Below are positions 51,241 to 59,396 of a DNA stretch of 64,000 nucleotides, piece after piece. Under the pieces are notes generated by a model that saw only the letters and a program-made list of their open reading frames with translations, did not search any database and was not told the origin of the DNA. How positions within the stretch are numbered: the first letter of the stretch is position 1; each line of letters begins with the position of its first letter. The translations under genes were made by a program, and so were the position numbers. Source of the stretch: JAGREO01 sp020446285 (GTDB lineage: Bacteria > Pseudomonadota > Alphaproteobacteria > Geminicoccales > Geminicoccaceae); contig JAWKVP010000013.1 in the NCBI GenBank assembly GCA_041398005.1, positions 30,096 through 94,095 of the forward strand, read 5' to 3'.

Positions 51241-52854
51241 TCAGTCGCCTTCCGCCCTCCAGCGAAGCTGCCGGCTCATGATACTGTTGAGAAAGTCATT
51301 GCCCTCGGTCGTCTCGACCCGCCCGGACATGAGGGCGAAGAGCGAGGTATGGAAGAGGGGTACGATGGTATCCTGTTCGAGGAGCCCGAGTTCGGCTTGC
51401 TGAAACAGCCGGTTGCGCTCGACCGGATCCGTTTCCGCACTCGCGTGCCGCGCGAACGGCACATAGAGAGCCGGATCCGGATAGCCGCAGTGAACGGGCT
51501 TGAGCACCTCGCATGACTGGATGAAGTCACGCGGCGAGAGATAGCCGAGAATCCACCGGCGCCGCGTCACCTCGTAGGTTCCCTGCTCCTGGAAACTGTT
51601 GAGATCATGCATCGATGCCATGGGCTCGGCGAAATCGAGATCGACGAAGATCTGCGACCAGTCGCGTGCCACGCTCAGCGCGACCTGAACATGTGTCTCG
51701 TCATCGTCGTTGGAGAGAACCAGATGCAGGCGCCTTTGCTGTGAATACCCGGCCTCGTTCATCAACCGTTTCGCCTCGGCGAGTGCCTGGGAATAGGGGA
51801 GCGGACTGAAGCCCGGCACATAGCCGCCATACCCCGGACGGATGACGCCATGGGCGGGCGCCGCATTGCCGTCGAGAACCTCGTCGACGAGGCGTTCCCG
51901 GTCCACCGCCAGTCGCAGCGCATGACGGACGCGAGGGTCGGTGAGGCCGGGTGCGCGGCTGTTGAGAGCGTAGAAACTGAATTCCGGATCCCGGGGTTCG
52001 ACATGATAGCCGGTGTTCTGCATGAACCAGTGAATCTGCCGCAGCGACACGCTCATCACCACATCCGCCTTGCCGTCGAACAGGCTTCGCGACGCCTCCG
52101 CCCATGTCGAGAACAGATGCGTCACCTTGCCTATGGCGGGCGGCCCGTCCTTGTAGAAGGGGTTGGCGACCAGATTGAGTTCGTTACCCTTGCTGGATTC
52201 GATCCGGTAGGGCCCGTTCGACGGTCGCCGTTCCCAGTCCACCCAGTGCGCTCGCGTCCGTGGCGCCGCATGTTCGGGCAATGGCGAAAAATAGCCGAAC
52301 TTCAGTTCCTCGAGTGCAAGGGCATAGGGTTCGACCAGTTCGATGCGCAGGCGGTAATCGTCGAGAGCGCGGACACCGAGAGGTTCATCGGAATCCAGCG
52401 CCCAGCCCCTGATGGTCTGGGCGAATGCGTGAAAGGTGTGCGGTGCGAATTCCGGATCGCGCTGCCGCGACCAGGCGAAGACGAAATCCCGTGCGGTGAC
52501 CGCTTCGCCATCCGACCAGCGTCCGCCCTCGTCGAGCTGGAACTCGTAGACACTGCCGCCCTCGAGAATCTCCCAGGACCGCGCCGCACCCGGCACGATC
52601 GAGCCGTCGGCATCGAGCAGGACGAGCTGGTCGAACATGTCGCGAAAGACCGAGCCGATCTCGGAGGTCAGCGTGTTCACCGGATCGAGATCGATGTCTC
52701 TGGCGAACCGGGTCACATCGCCGACGACGAGATGGCGCACGAGCCTTCCTTCCTCCGCTCCGGCCGCTGCACCGCTTGGACAGAGGCTGGCGAGAAGCAT
52801 GGCGGAGCATGGTGCGCAAGGCAGTAAAAGACGAAGGAAACGCCGTAGCGCCAT
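51241..52854 (-). CDS. Solitary family 5 substrate-binding protein
   Basis: A 537-residue periplasmic peptide-type binding protein with signal MALRRFLRLLLPCAPCSAMLLASL. Family 5 features: LVVGDVTRFARDIDLDPVNTLTSEIGS, SVYEFQLDEGGRWSDGEAVTARDFVFAWSRQRDPEF, GPYRIESSKGNELNLVANPFY and LRLAVDRERLVDEVLDGNAAPAHG, read in parts; these are closest to OppA/MppA. The frame stays open to 53019, but the added part is AT-rich and not signal-like, so 52854 is preferred. No permease or ATPase gene is adjacent; it may feed another Opp system, for example for murein peptides. Confidence 0.85.
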   Translation of the reverse strand: MALRRFLRLLLPCAPCSAMLLASLCPSGAAAGAEEGRLVRHLVVGDVTRFARDIDLDPVNTLTSEIGSVFRDMFDQLVLLDADGSIVPGAARSWEILEGGSVYEFQLDEGGRWSDGEAVTARDFVFAWSRQRDPEFAPHTFHAFAQTIRGWALDSDEPLGVRALDDYRLRIELVEPYALALEELKFGYFSPLPEHAAPRTRAHWVDWERRPSNGPYRIESSKGNELNLVANPFYKDGPPAIGKVTHLFSTWAEASRSLFDGKADVVMSVSLRQIHWFMQNTGYHVEPRDPEFSFYALNSRAPGLTDPRVRHALRLAVDRERLVDEVLDGNAAPAHGVIRPGYGGYVPGFSPLPYSQALAEAKRLMNEAGYSQQRRLHLVLSNDDDETHVQVALSVARDWSQIFVDLDFAEPMASMHDLNSFQEQGTYEVTRRRWILGYLSPRDFIQSCEVLKPVHCGYPDPALYVPFARHASAETDPVERNRLFQQAELGLLEQDTIVPLFHTSLFALMSGRVETTEGNDFLNSIMSRQLRWRAEGD

Positions 52855-53196
52855 GACGAGCCGGTTCCAGCCGCGATCCACAATGGCCCGGACGACAAGA
52901 GGCAGGCGGGTGCCGGTGCAGTACTCAAGAATACGAATTAATTCCTTGACACACTGCGTGTTCGCGTTGCAAATGACAAGATGTCGTTTGCTCAATGAAA
53001 AGAACAGATACGTTTCCATGACGCGTTTCGGTTTCGGGCCGACTTTCTTTGAAAGTTCTTTCGGTTCTCAACGTGAGATTATTCAAAATCTGAGAAAAAC
53101 TCAACTTGCATGAAAAGACACTTCCGTCGGTGGTGTTTTTTTGCTGAAATCGAAAACAGAAAAACATCTCCAACCTCAATGTCCGGAACAGGAAAC
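52855..53196. other. AT-rich intergenic region
   Basis: The 342 bases between divergent genes are markedly AT-richer than their surroundings from about 52920 to 53180. Promoters for both directions should lie here. I see no further gene; in-frame extensions of both neighbours into it look non-coding. Confidence 0.5.
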
Positions 53197-53493
53197 ATGG
53201 CGACCAAGGAAGAACTCGAACAGGAACTGGCAAAAGCCCGCAGCGACATGAAGCTGATGGCATCGATGGTCAGCGATCGCGCCGGCAGCATCGCCGGAAC
53301 CGCTTCGGAACTGGCATCGGAGCATCTGGGCGATCTTTCCGACGATGCACGGCGCATGATCGACGAGGCGATGGACGAGGGCCGGCGGATGCGCGGTGCC
53401 GTCGAGGAGCAGATACGATCCAACCCGATCGCCGCCGCCGCCATCGCCTTTGCCGCGGGGCTCTTTCTGGCGAAACTGCTGGGCAGGAAATGA
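53197..53493 (+). CDS. ElaB/YqjD-like (DUF883) tail-anchored protein
   Basis: A 98-residue protein: a long charged helix (MATKEELEQELAKARSDMKL, then HLGDLSDDARRMIDEAMDEG) followed by a C-terminal membrane anchor (SNPIAAAAIAFAAGLFLAKLLGRK, read in parts). This is the ElaB/YqjD layout, where the helix can bind ribosomes and the tail sits in the inner membrane. ATG 53197 is preferred; ATG 53179 is possible. It overlaps the next gene by four bases. Confidence 0.82.
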   Translation: MATKEELEQELAKARSDMKLMASMVSDRAGSIAGTASELASEHLGDLSDDARRMIDEAMDEGRRMRGAVEEQIRSNPIAAAAIAFAAGLFLAKLLGRK

Positions 53494-53888
53494 AGGGGCT
53501 GGGCCTCGCTGCGAGAGCCCTCGCGCGCCATGCAGGGAGGCAGGCAAGGGAGAAGGCGAAACACGCCGTCCTGCTGGCTTTTCTGTTCGCGCTCGCCGGT
53601 CTGTTCGTCACGGGCGGCATCCTGTTTCTCGTGCTCGCGCTCTTCCTCGCACTCGCCGAACCGTTCGGGGAAGGTGCCGCCGCTCTCATCACCGCTCTCG
53701 TCCTGCTGCTGATCGCCGCCGCCTTCGCCCTTGGTGCCATGGCCATGAAACGGCGCGACGCGAAACAGCCGGCGGTTCCCCTGTCGGCAATGGGGTCGTC
53801 GGCAGCCGGATCGAAGGGAACCGCAAAAGCCGGCCCCGCCATCGTCGCCGCTGCCTTCCTCGCCGGCCTCCTCGCCGGCAGGGACTGA
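53490..53888 (+). CDS. Holin-X/DUF1469-like membrane protein
   Basis: A 132-residue membrane protein with an amphipathic N-terminus and two adjacent membrane segments (AVLLAFLFALAGLFVTGGILFLVLALFLAL and ALITALVLLLIAAAFALGAM, read in parts), plus a weakly hydrophobic Ala/Gly-rich end. Such genes often follow ElaB/YqjD-type genes and are annotated phage holin family, though no phage is involved. Translationally coupled to the preceding gene. Confidence 0.75.
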   Translation: MKGLGLAARALARHAGRQAREKAKHAVLLAFLFALAGLFVTGGILFLVLALFLALAEPFGEGAAALITALVLLLIAAAFALGAMAMKRRDAKQPAVPLSAMGSSAAGSKGTAKAGPAIVAAAFLAGLLAGRD

Positions 53889-53908
53889 AGGCCCGAAATC
53901 CGCCGGTT

Positions 53909-56900
53909 TCAGTGGAAACTGTAATTCACGCGCAGCGAGGTCGTCGTGGCGTCCGTATTGCCGGCATTGTCGAACGCGACACTGCCGGTGAGCGACAGGC
54001 CGGAGAACAGTGTCGAAGGTGCGAAAGCATAGTCGAGCGAGAATTCGCCACGCACGGAGTTGCGGTCCGGGCGGGTGCCGCGGCTGGTCCAGCCGAATTC
54101 CCGGCCGGGCGCCGCACGGGACTCGGCGCTGACCTTGCGCGTATCGTTGAAGAAATCGTGCCGGAACGTGACGTTCATGCCGGGCATCAGGGTGCTGCCG
54201 CCGGGAAGATCGATGCTGCCGCGCGCATCGAAACCGGCCTCGGCCAGATATTTGTGGACATGGCTGCTGTTGAATGCGTTGCCATAGGTCGGATCGTCTT
54301 CCTCGAATGCGTTCTGGTCGAACCAGGTTCGCCGTCCGCGAATGAAACTCGTCAGTGTCAGTTCTGGCAGCAGGACGGTATGTCCGAACTCCCCGGTGAA
54401 TACCGCGAACTGGCCGTCGAAATGACCCTCGACACGCTCGCCAAGGGGGAAGCGCTGGGTGTCCGTCTTGAGATGTCCCATGGCCGCCGAGCCGCGCAGA
54501 TAGAAGCCGCTCTCGTTCATGCTCACGGCCTGCAGCGAAACGCCGAAACCCTCGCTATCGCCGCGGGTCGAGCGGTCAGGCACGTTGAATTTCGAGGCCA
54601 GGACGCCAACCGATCCGCCGATCGAGAAGCCGTCATTGCCGGTGACGTCATAACCGACGACCGCATGTTCAAAGGTCCCACGCATCCGCGCCGCACTGCC
54701 GTCACCGTCCAGCTCGTTGCTGCCATGGCTCGTCTGCGTCCAGACCCGGTGCGGATCGGGACAGGTGCCTTCATTGCCGCGCAGCCGCGACGCCAGACAG
54801 GCCAGCGTGCCGCCGATCTGGGAGTCGGAGGCGGCAGCGAATCCCTCGGCGGCCATGGCCGCACCCTCGTTCGCTCCGGCGATGCCGTCGCCGGAAAGCG
54901 AATCATAGGCCCGTGCCAGCCCTTCGGTGGTATCGATCGCAAGCAACCGCTCGGTGATGGGCTGGAATTCGGGAACGCCGAATTCCTGGATCCGGTCGAT
55001 TGCCTCACCCATCGAGTTCTGGTTGTCGGTCAGTCCGTCCGGCGAGAATGTGACCGAATAGGCGATGTAGAAATCGTTCGGATTGCCCGGATCGAACTCG
55101 ATGGTCGGTGCCACCGTCGCATTTGTCGAGCGGGTGCCATTGAGATAGTAGGGATCGATGCCGACGCCATCGGGGGTTATTCCCCCGTCCGCGTGCAGGA
55201 TCCGTTCGCGGAAAACGCCGGGTTTGGCGGCACCCGTCAGCGGATTGAGCTGGATCAGGCCGCCGAGCCGGGCTGTGCCGCTGACATTGAGCATGTCGAT
55301 GGTATCGACCCGCACCGTTCCGTCATCGTTCTCGATATAGGTGAGGTCGACCGCAAGCTTGCCCGTCGGGCCCTGAACGAAATTGCCGGTCAGTTCCACG
55401 GTATCGTTGCCGGAAGTATCCGAATCGGCCGTTCCGACGCCGCCCAATGCCATGTAGCCATTGTTGGTGAAGACATTGGCGGCATTCGACTCCGGGCCGA
55501 GATCGATGACGAGGCCGGTCTTGTAGGTGGCACCTTCGGCATTGGTGAAGCTGTTGGTATCGGTCGTGCTGCCGGTGCTGGTGAGGTCGATGGAACCGGT
55601 GATGAGCCCGCCGCTATTGTTGAAGATCGCCTCGTTTCCACCGGTGCCGGTGATGGCGAAATCGTCGATACCGCCGAGCGTGCCGATATCGCCGCCGTCA
55701 TTGTTGTTCACGGTATTGTTGGCACCGTCGATGATGGCAATGCCGACACCACCCTCGCCGCCGATGATCTCTCCGGCATTGTCGACGGTGATGTTGCCGG
55801 CAGACGGACCGCTCGATTGCTGGGTGAGGGCGGTGCAGCCCGGTGTGTAACAGTAGATGCCGCTGGCGTTGAGCACGCTGATCGCTCCGGCCGCCGTCGT
55901 GCCGATGGAGCGCAGGAACACGCCGTCGCCGGTATCGTTGGTGACGAGGCCGCCACGATTGTCGAACGTGATCGCACCGGAGACCCCGGCATCGGCAACG
56001 CTTTCGCCGACCACCGCAAAACCGCTTCCGGAAGTCGACACACTGCCGTCGCGATTGGAAATCGTCACCGCGCCGGCGTTGCCCTCCGCCGAGATGCTGC
56101 GCGCGAGAATGGCCTCGGTCTCGCCGCTGGTTGAAATCGTGCCGGTATTGTTGGAGACGGACACGCTGCCGGCATCGCCGCCCGAACTGTCGGCATTCGA
56201 CCTGACCTCGCTGATGGCGACAATGGCCGCACTTTCGCCGCCGCTGGTCGAGATGGTGCCGGAATTGCCGGCTGCAACGGCACCGGAAGAACCGTCGCCC
56301 GAGGCGAAGCTGAAGGCGAGAATGCCGTTGGACCGGTCATTGCCGGTGACGATTGTGCCGCCATTGCCGACAGTCACGGCACCGGCACCACTCGACTGCA
56401 TGCCGGTCGGCGTGCCCGACCAGTAGAAGTCCGCCGTTTCGGAAAGGGTGAGACCGACGATACCGCCAACGGAAGCGGCGGTGATCCCGTCCGAACGGGT
56501 GCCGAGTGTCTGGATCCGCCCGTCATTTTCAACCGACACCGTCCCGCCGGCGCCGCCGGTCCTGCTCGCCGTACCGTAGGAGCCGGCACCGCCATTGGAA
56601 CCGTTCGAACCTGCAGGACCTTGCCAGGTACCACCGACCGGATTGTCGTAGACACCGCGATTGCCGGCATTTCCATGGGTTCCACCTGCACCGCCACCAC
56701 CGGCCACACCGCCGATGGCACCGAAGCTCTCGGCGAGGATCGCCGAAGAATAGCCACTGCCGAGCGTATCGACCTGCTGCTCGTTGACGATATCGATCGT
56801 ACCGCCGCGTCCCCCGGCGCCACCCTCGCCACCAGTGCCGCCATTGCCGCCATTGCCGCCATTGCCGGCCCCGCCGACCATTGTGACCGTGTCCTCATCG

Positions 56901-58150
56901 CGCGCGGCGCCACCGGTCCCACCCAGACCACCGGTGCCGCCGGTGCCGCCGCGACCACCCCGGCCACCAAGACTGGAGGCATGAATGCCATGGTCGCCGT
57001 CGCCGAAAGAGATGACCCGTCCCTGCGCACCGAGATTGTCGATCGAGATGTCACCCCCCCGACCGCCGGTGCCGCCGGTGCCGCCCGTCCCGCCGACGCG
57101 ACCTGTTCCGCCGGTGCCACCACTCCGTCTGGCATTCCCGGCAAGGTGAAAGAGATACTCGGCATCGCCGAGACCACCCGTGCCGCCCTGACCGCCGGTG
57201 CCGCCATTGCCGCCCTGACCACCGGCACCGCCATTGCTGGTCGCGACGATCCCCCGGGCCGCGACGATCGATCGGGCATCGTTGGTCAACGCGATGGCGC
57301 CGGCGGTGGCACCCGTGGCGCCAACGCCGCCGATGCCGGCGACACCACCGGTACCGCCATTCGCTGCGGCAAGGTTGAAATCATAGGTGTTGGGAAAATA
57401 GTAGTCGCTTGCGATCCTGGAATTTCCGCCGGTACCTCCACGGCCGCCCTGACCACCCTGGCCACCCCGGCCACCCTGGCCACCCTGGCTCTGCAGGGAA
57501 ACACCGACACTCCCGGCCAGTCCGTCGAAATCAATACCCTCGCCAACGATCTCCAGCACGACGGATCCGGAGCTCGTCGCCCTGCCGTTCGTCGTGCCGA
57601 CCGCACCCGTGCCGCCGCTGCCGCCGACCAATGCGGGAATATTGTTCACTCCTGTGCATTCCGTCGCTGGTCCCAGCGCGATCACCACCCATCGAGCGCA
57701 TTCATAACTCGCATTGCGGCCGTTTCCGCCCGTACCGGCCGTTCCCTGCCCACCATTGGTTGTGGCAACCGGTGCCGAACTGCCGAGGCGCACTCCGGTC
57801 ACTCCGTTCCCGCCACCCGTGATGAGGGCATCGGAATTGTCGATGGTGACGGTTATTCCGCCCGAACCGCCGCCGGTGGCGGTTTCGCCCGAATCGATGT
57901 CGAAGGCCGCATCGCCGGCAGCGGCGGTAATGCCGCCGGTCAGGCTCCCGAATGTGAAGGTGCCGTTGCCGGCGCCGAGGGACTGGGCGAAACCCGAAGC
58001 GAGATCGCCGTCACAATCTGTATCGCTGCCGGAAACCGAGCATCCGGCCGCCGCCATGTCCGGCAATGCGAGCAGCACGGCAGGAAAGCTTGCGACCGTC
58101 CAGAGCAGGTGCTTCTTCAGGGGCCGCGAAATCCGAACCGGCATCAACAT
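53909..58150 (-). CDS. Giant glycine-rich autotransporter
   Basis: A 1413-residue type V secretion protein. An extended signal (about 1-36, ending DMAAAGC) leads into a passenger domain. Residues about 190-520 are dominated by GGTGG, GGQGG and GGRGG triplet repeats, like PE_PGRS proteins. Residues 520-1100 are imperfect beta-helix repeats (VSVENDGRI, VTVGNGGTI, ISNRDGSVSTSG). The C-terminal about 280 residues are the autotransporter barrel (DGFSIGGSVGVL, FYLRGSAAMGHL, LRVNYSFH). GGAG six bases upstream supports ATG 58150. It is likely a surface adhesin or biofilm factor. Antisense frames across it are composition shadows. Confidence 0.92.
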   Translation of the reverse strand: MLMPVRISRPLKKHLLWTVASFPAVLLALPDMAAAGCSVSGSDTDCDGDLASGFAQSLGAGNGTFTFGSLTGGITAAAGDAAFDIDSGETATGGGSGGITVTIDNSDALITGGGNGVTGVRLGSSAPVATTNGGQGTAGTGGNGRNASYECARWVVIALGPATECTGVNNIPALVGGSGGTGAVGTTNGRATSSGSVVLEIVGEGIDFDGLAGSVGVSLQSQGGQGGRGGQGGQGGRGGTGGNSRIASDYYFPNTYDFNLAAANGGTGGVAGIGGVGATGATAGAIALTNDARSIVAARGIVATSNGGAGGQGGNGGTGGQGGTGGLGDAEYLFHLAGNARRSGGTGGTGRVGGTGGTGGTGGRGGDISIDNLGAQGRVISFGDGDHGIHASSLGGRGGRGGTGGTGGLGGTGGAARDEDTVTMVGGAGNGGNGGNGGTGGEGGAGGRGGTIDIVNEQQVDTLGSGYSSAILAESFGAIGGVAGGGGAGGTHGNAGNRGVYDNPVGGTWQGPAGSNGSNGGAGSYGTASRTGGAGGTVSVENDGRIQTLGTRSDGITAASVGGIVGLTLSETADFYWSGTPTGMQSSGAGAVTVGNGGTIVTGNDRSNGILAFSFASGDGSSGAVAAGNSGTISTSGGESAAIVAISEVRSNADSSGGDAGSVSVSNNTGTISTSGETEAILARSISAEGNAGAVTISNRDGSVSTSGSGFAVVGESVADAGVSGAITFDNRGGLVTNDTGDGVFLRSIGTTAAGAISVLNASGIYCYTPGCTALTQQSSGPSAGNITVDNAGEIIGGEGGVGIAIIDGANNTVNNNDGGDIGTLGGIDDFAITGTGGNEAIFNNSGGLITGSIDLTSTGSTTDTNSFTNAEGATYKTGLVIDLGPESNAANVFTNNGYMALGGVGTADSDTSGNDTVELTGNFVQGPTGKLAVDLTYIENDDGTVRVDTIDMLNVSGTARLGGLIQLNPLTGAAKPGVFRERILHADGGITPDGVGIDPYYLNGTRSTNATVAPTIEFDPGNPNDFYIAYSVTFSPDGLTDNQNSMGEAIDRIQEFGVPEFQPITERLLAIDTTEGLARAYDSLSGDGIAGANEGAAMAAEGFAAASDSQIGGTLACLASRLRGNEGTCPDPHRVWTQTSHGSNELDGDGSAARMRGTFEHAVVGYDVTGNDGFSIGGSVGVLASKFNVPDRSTRGDSEGFGVSLQAVSMNESGFYLRGSAAMGHLKTDTQRFPLGERVEGHFDGQFAVFTGEFGHTVLLPELTLTSFIRGRRTWFDQNAFEEDDPTYGNAFNSSHVHKYLAEAGFDARGSIDLPGGSTLMPGMNVTFRHDFFNDTRKVSAESRAAPGREFGWTSRGTRPDRNSVRGEFSLDYAFAPSTLFSGLSLTGSVAFDNAGNTDATTTSLRVNYSFH

Positions 58151-58404
58151 TGAAGACTCCAAAAAAACGATTTTTCACCCGCAGCTTTCATGTCGATCGG
58201 AGCCCAGACCTGCGAGGCGAGGAGGCATTTGCCGAAACGAAACTCGAAGGAAAGCGGAGAACGAACATGTTCCGCGAGTTCTATCCGGCCTTCTCTGCTG
58301 TCATCCGTGCAACATTAAGGTTACCAATAGGCCAGAGAATTTAATTTATGATTAATCAGACATGCTCTATCGACCGGCAGCATCCGTTTCAGGACGTTCC
58401 CGCA

Positions 58405-59331
58405 TCATGTGGTCGCTTGCATCCGCTGCATCAGGCTCATGGCGGTCATCAGGTCGAGATGGGCGCCGCCGCCGTTCTTGAAGACGGTGATTTCGTCCAG
58501 CGATGATCGCCCGCTGATCCGTCCGGTCGCAAGATCGAATAGATCGCCACGGATCGTCTGTTCGTCGATGGCACCGCTTTCCATCGGCTGGACGAGGTCG
58601 CCGGCTATTCCCACCGTCGACCATGGCGCGTCGACGAAGACCGATCCCCGTTGCACGGTCTCGTCGTCACATTCGCGCATCCGCGGAGTGAAGCCGCCGA
58701 CGAGATCGACATGCGCCCCCTTCTTCAGCAACGCGCCGCGAATGAGCGGGGAGAGGCTGCCAGTGGCGCTGGAGATGATGTCCGCCTCCGCAAGTGCCCG
58801 ATCCAGATCCTCCACGGCCTCGCCGCCGCAGTGCATGGCGAGGCGTTCGGCGCGCTCGCCTGTCCGGTTCCAGACAAGCACCCGTTCGATGTCCGGACGT
58901 GCGCATCGATGCGCCTCGATGAGCCAGGGTGCCAGATCACCGGCGCCGATCATGAGCAGCGTGTGCGCATCCGGCCTTGCAAGATACCGGGCCCCGAGAG
59001 CGGAGTCCGCCGCCGTCTTGCGGAAGGTGAGCGCCTCGCCGTCGATCACCGCGAGCGGCCGCCCGTCACAGCCATCGAAGAGGACATACACACCCTGAAC
59101 CGTCGGACGACCGCGCGCCCCGTTTCCGGGAAAGCTCGTCACCAGCTTGGCGCCAAGCGCCCGCCCTTCCTGCCATGCAGGGAGCAGAAGACAGCCATTG
59201 TCGCCCTTTTCCAGCAGGATGCGACCGATCTCCGCAGGCTGTTCGCAGTGCGCCGCCTTCAGATCGTCGATCAATGTCGCAAACGGAAGCATCCGATGGA
59301 CGGTATCGGCATCGACGAGGACGGGTTTCAC
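58405..59331 (-). CDS. Ornithine cyclodeaminase/mu-crystallin family protein
   Basis: A 308-residue protein with substrate-binding stretches (GALGAKLVTSFPGN, EALTFRKTAADSALGARYL) and an NAD(P)-binding Rossmann loop (LLMIGAGDLAPWLIEAH), then ISSATGSLSPLI and KNGGGAHLDLMTA. Members deaminate ornithine to proline or reduce cyclic imines such as pyrroline-2-carboxylate. GTG 59331 is taken as start because AAGGGGAG lies eight bases upstream. It is divergent from the flavin dehydrogenase at 59397 with 65 bases between, suggesting shared control in amino-acid or betaine catabolism. Confidence 0.88.
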   Translation of the reverse strand: MKPVLVDADTVHRMLPFATLIDDLKAAHCEQPAEIGRILLEKGDNGCLLLPAWQEGRALGAKLVTSFPGNGARGRPTVQGVYVLFDGCDGRPLAVIDGEALTFRKTAADSALGARYLARPDAHTLLMIGAGDLAPWLIEAHRCARPDIERVLVWNRTGERAERLAMHCGGEAVEDLDRALAEADIISSATGSLSPLIRGALLKKGAHVDLVGGFTPRMRECDDETVQRGSVFVDAPWSTVGIAGDLVQPMESGAIDEQTIRGDLFDLATGRISGRSSLDEITVFKNGGGAHLDLMTAMSLMQRMQATT

Positions 59332-59396
59332 GGGCAGTCTCCCCTTTGGATGGGCATGCAGCCCGATGGAACGTTCAGGGCAGGGGGATCTTCGCA

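Noticed and set aside
53490..53888. Holin annotation taken as evidence of a prophage
   Set aside because: The gene is a housekeeping-type small membrane protein coupled to an ElaB/YqjD-like gene; no phage structural, lysis or integrase genes are nearby.
53396..56134. 912-codon open frame antisense to the autotransporter
   Set aside because: Its codons mirror the GC-rich third positions of the autotransporter gene, there is no ribosome site, and the product has no domain pattern. The sense gene has a signal peptide, repeats and barrel.
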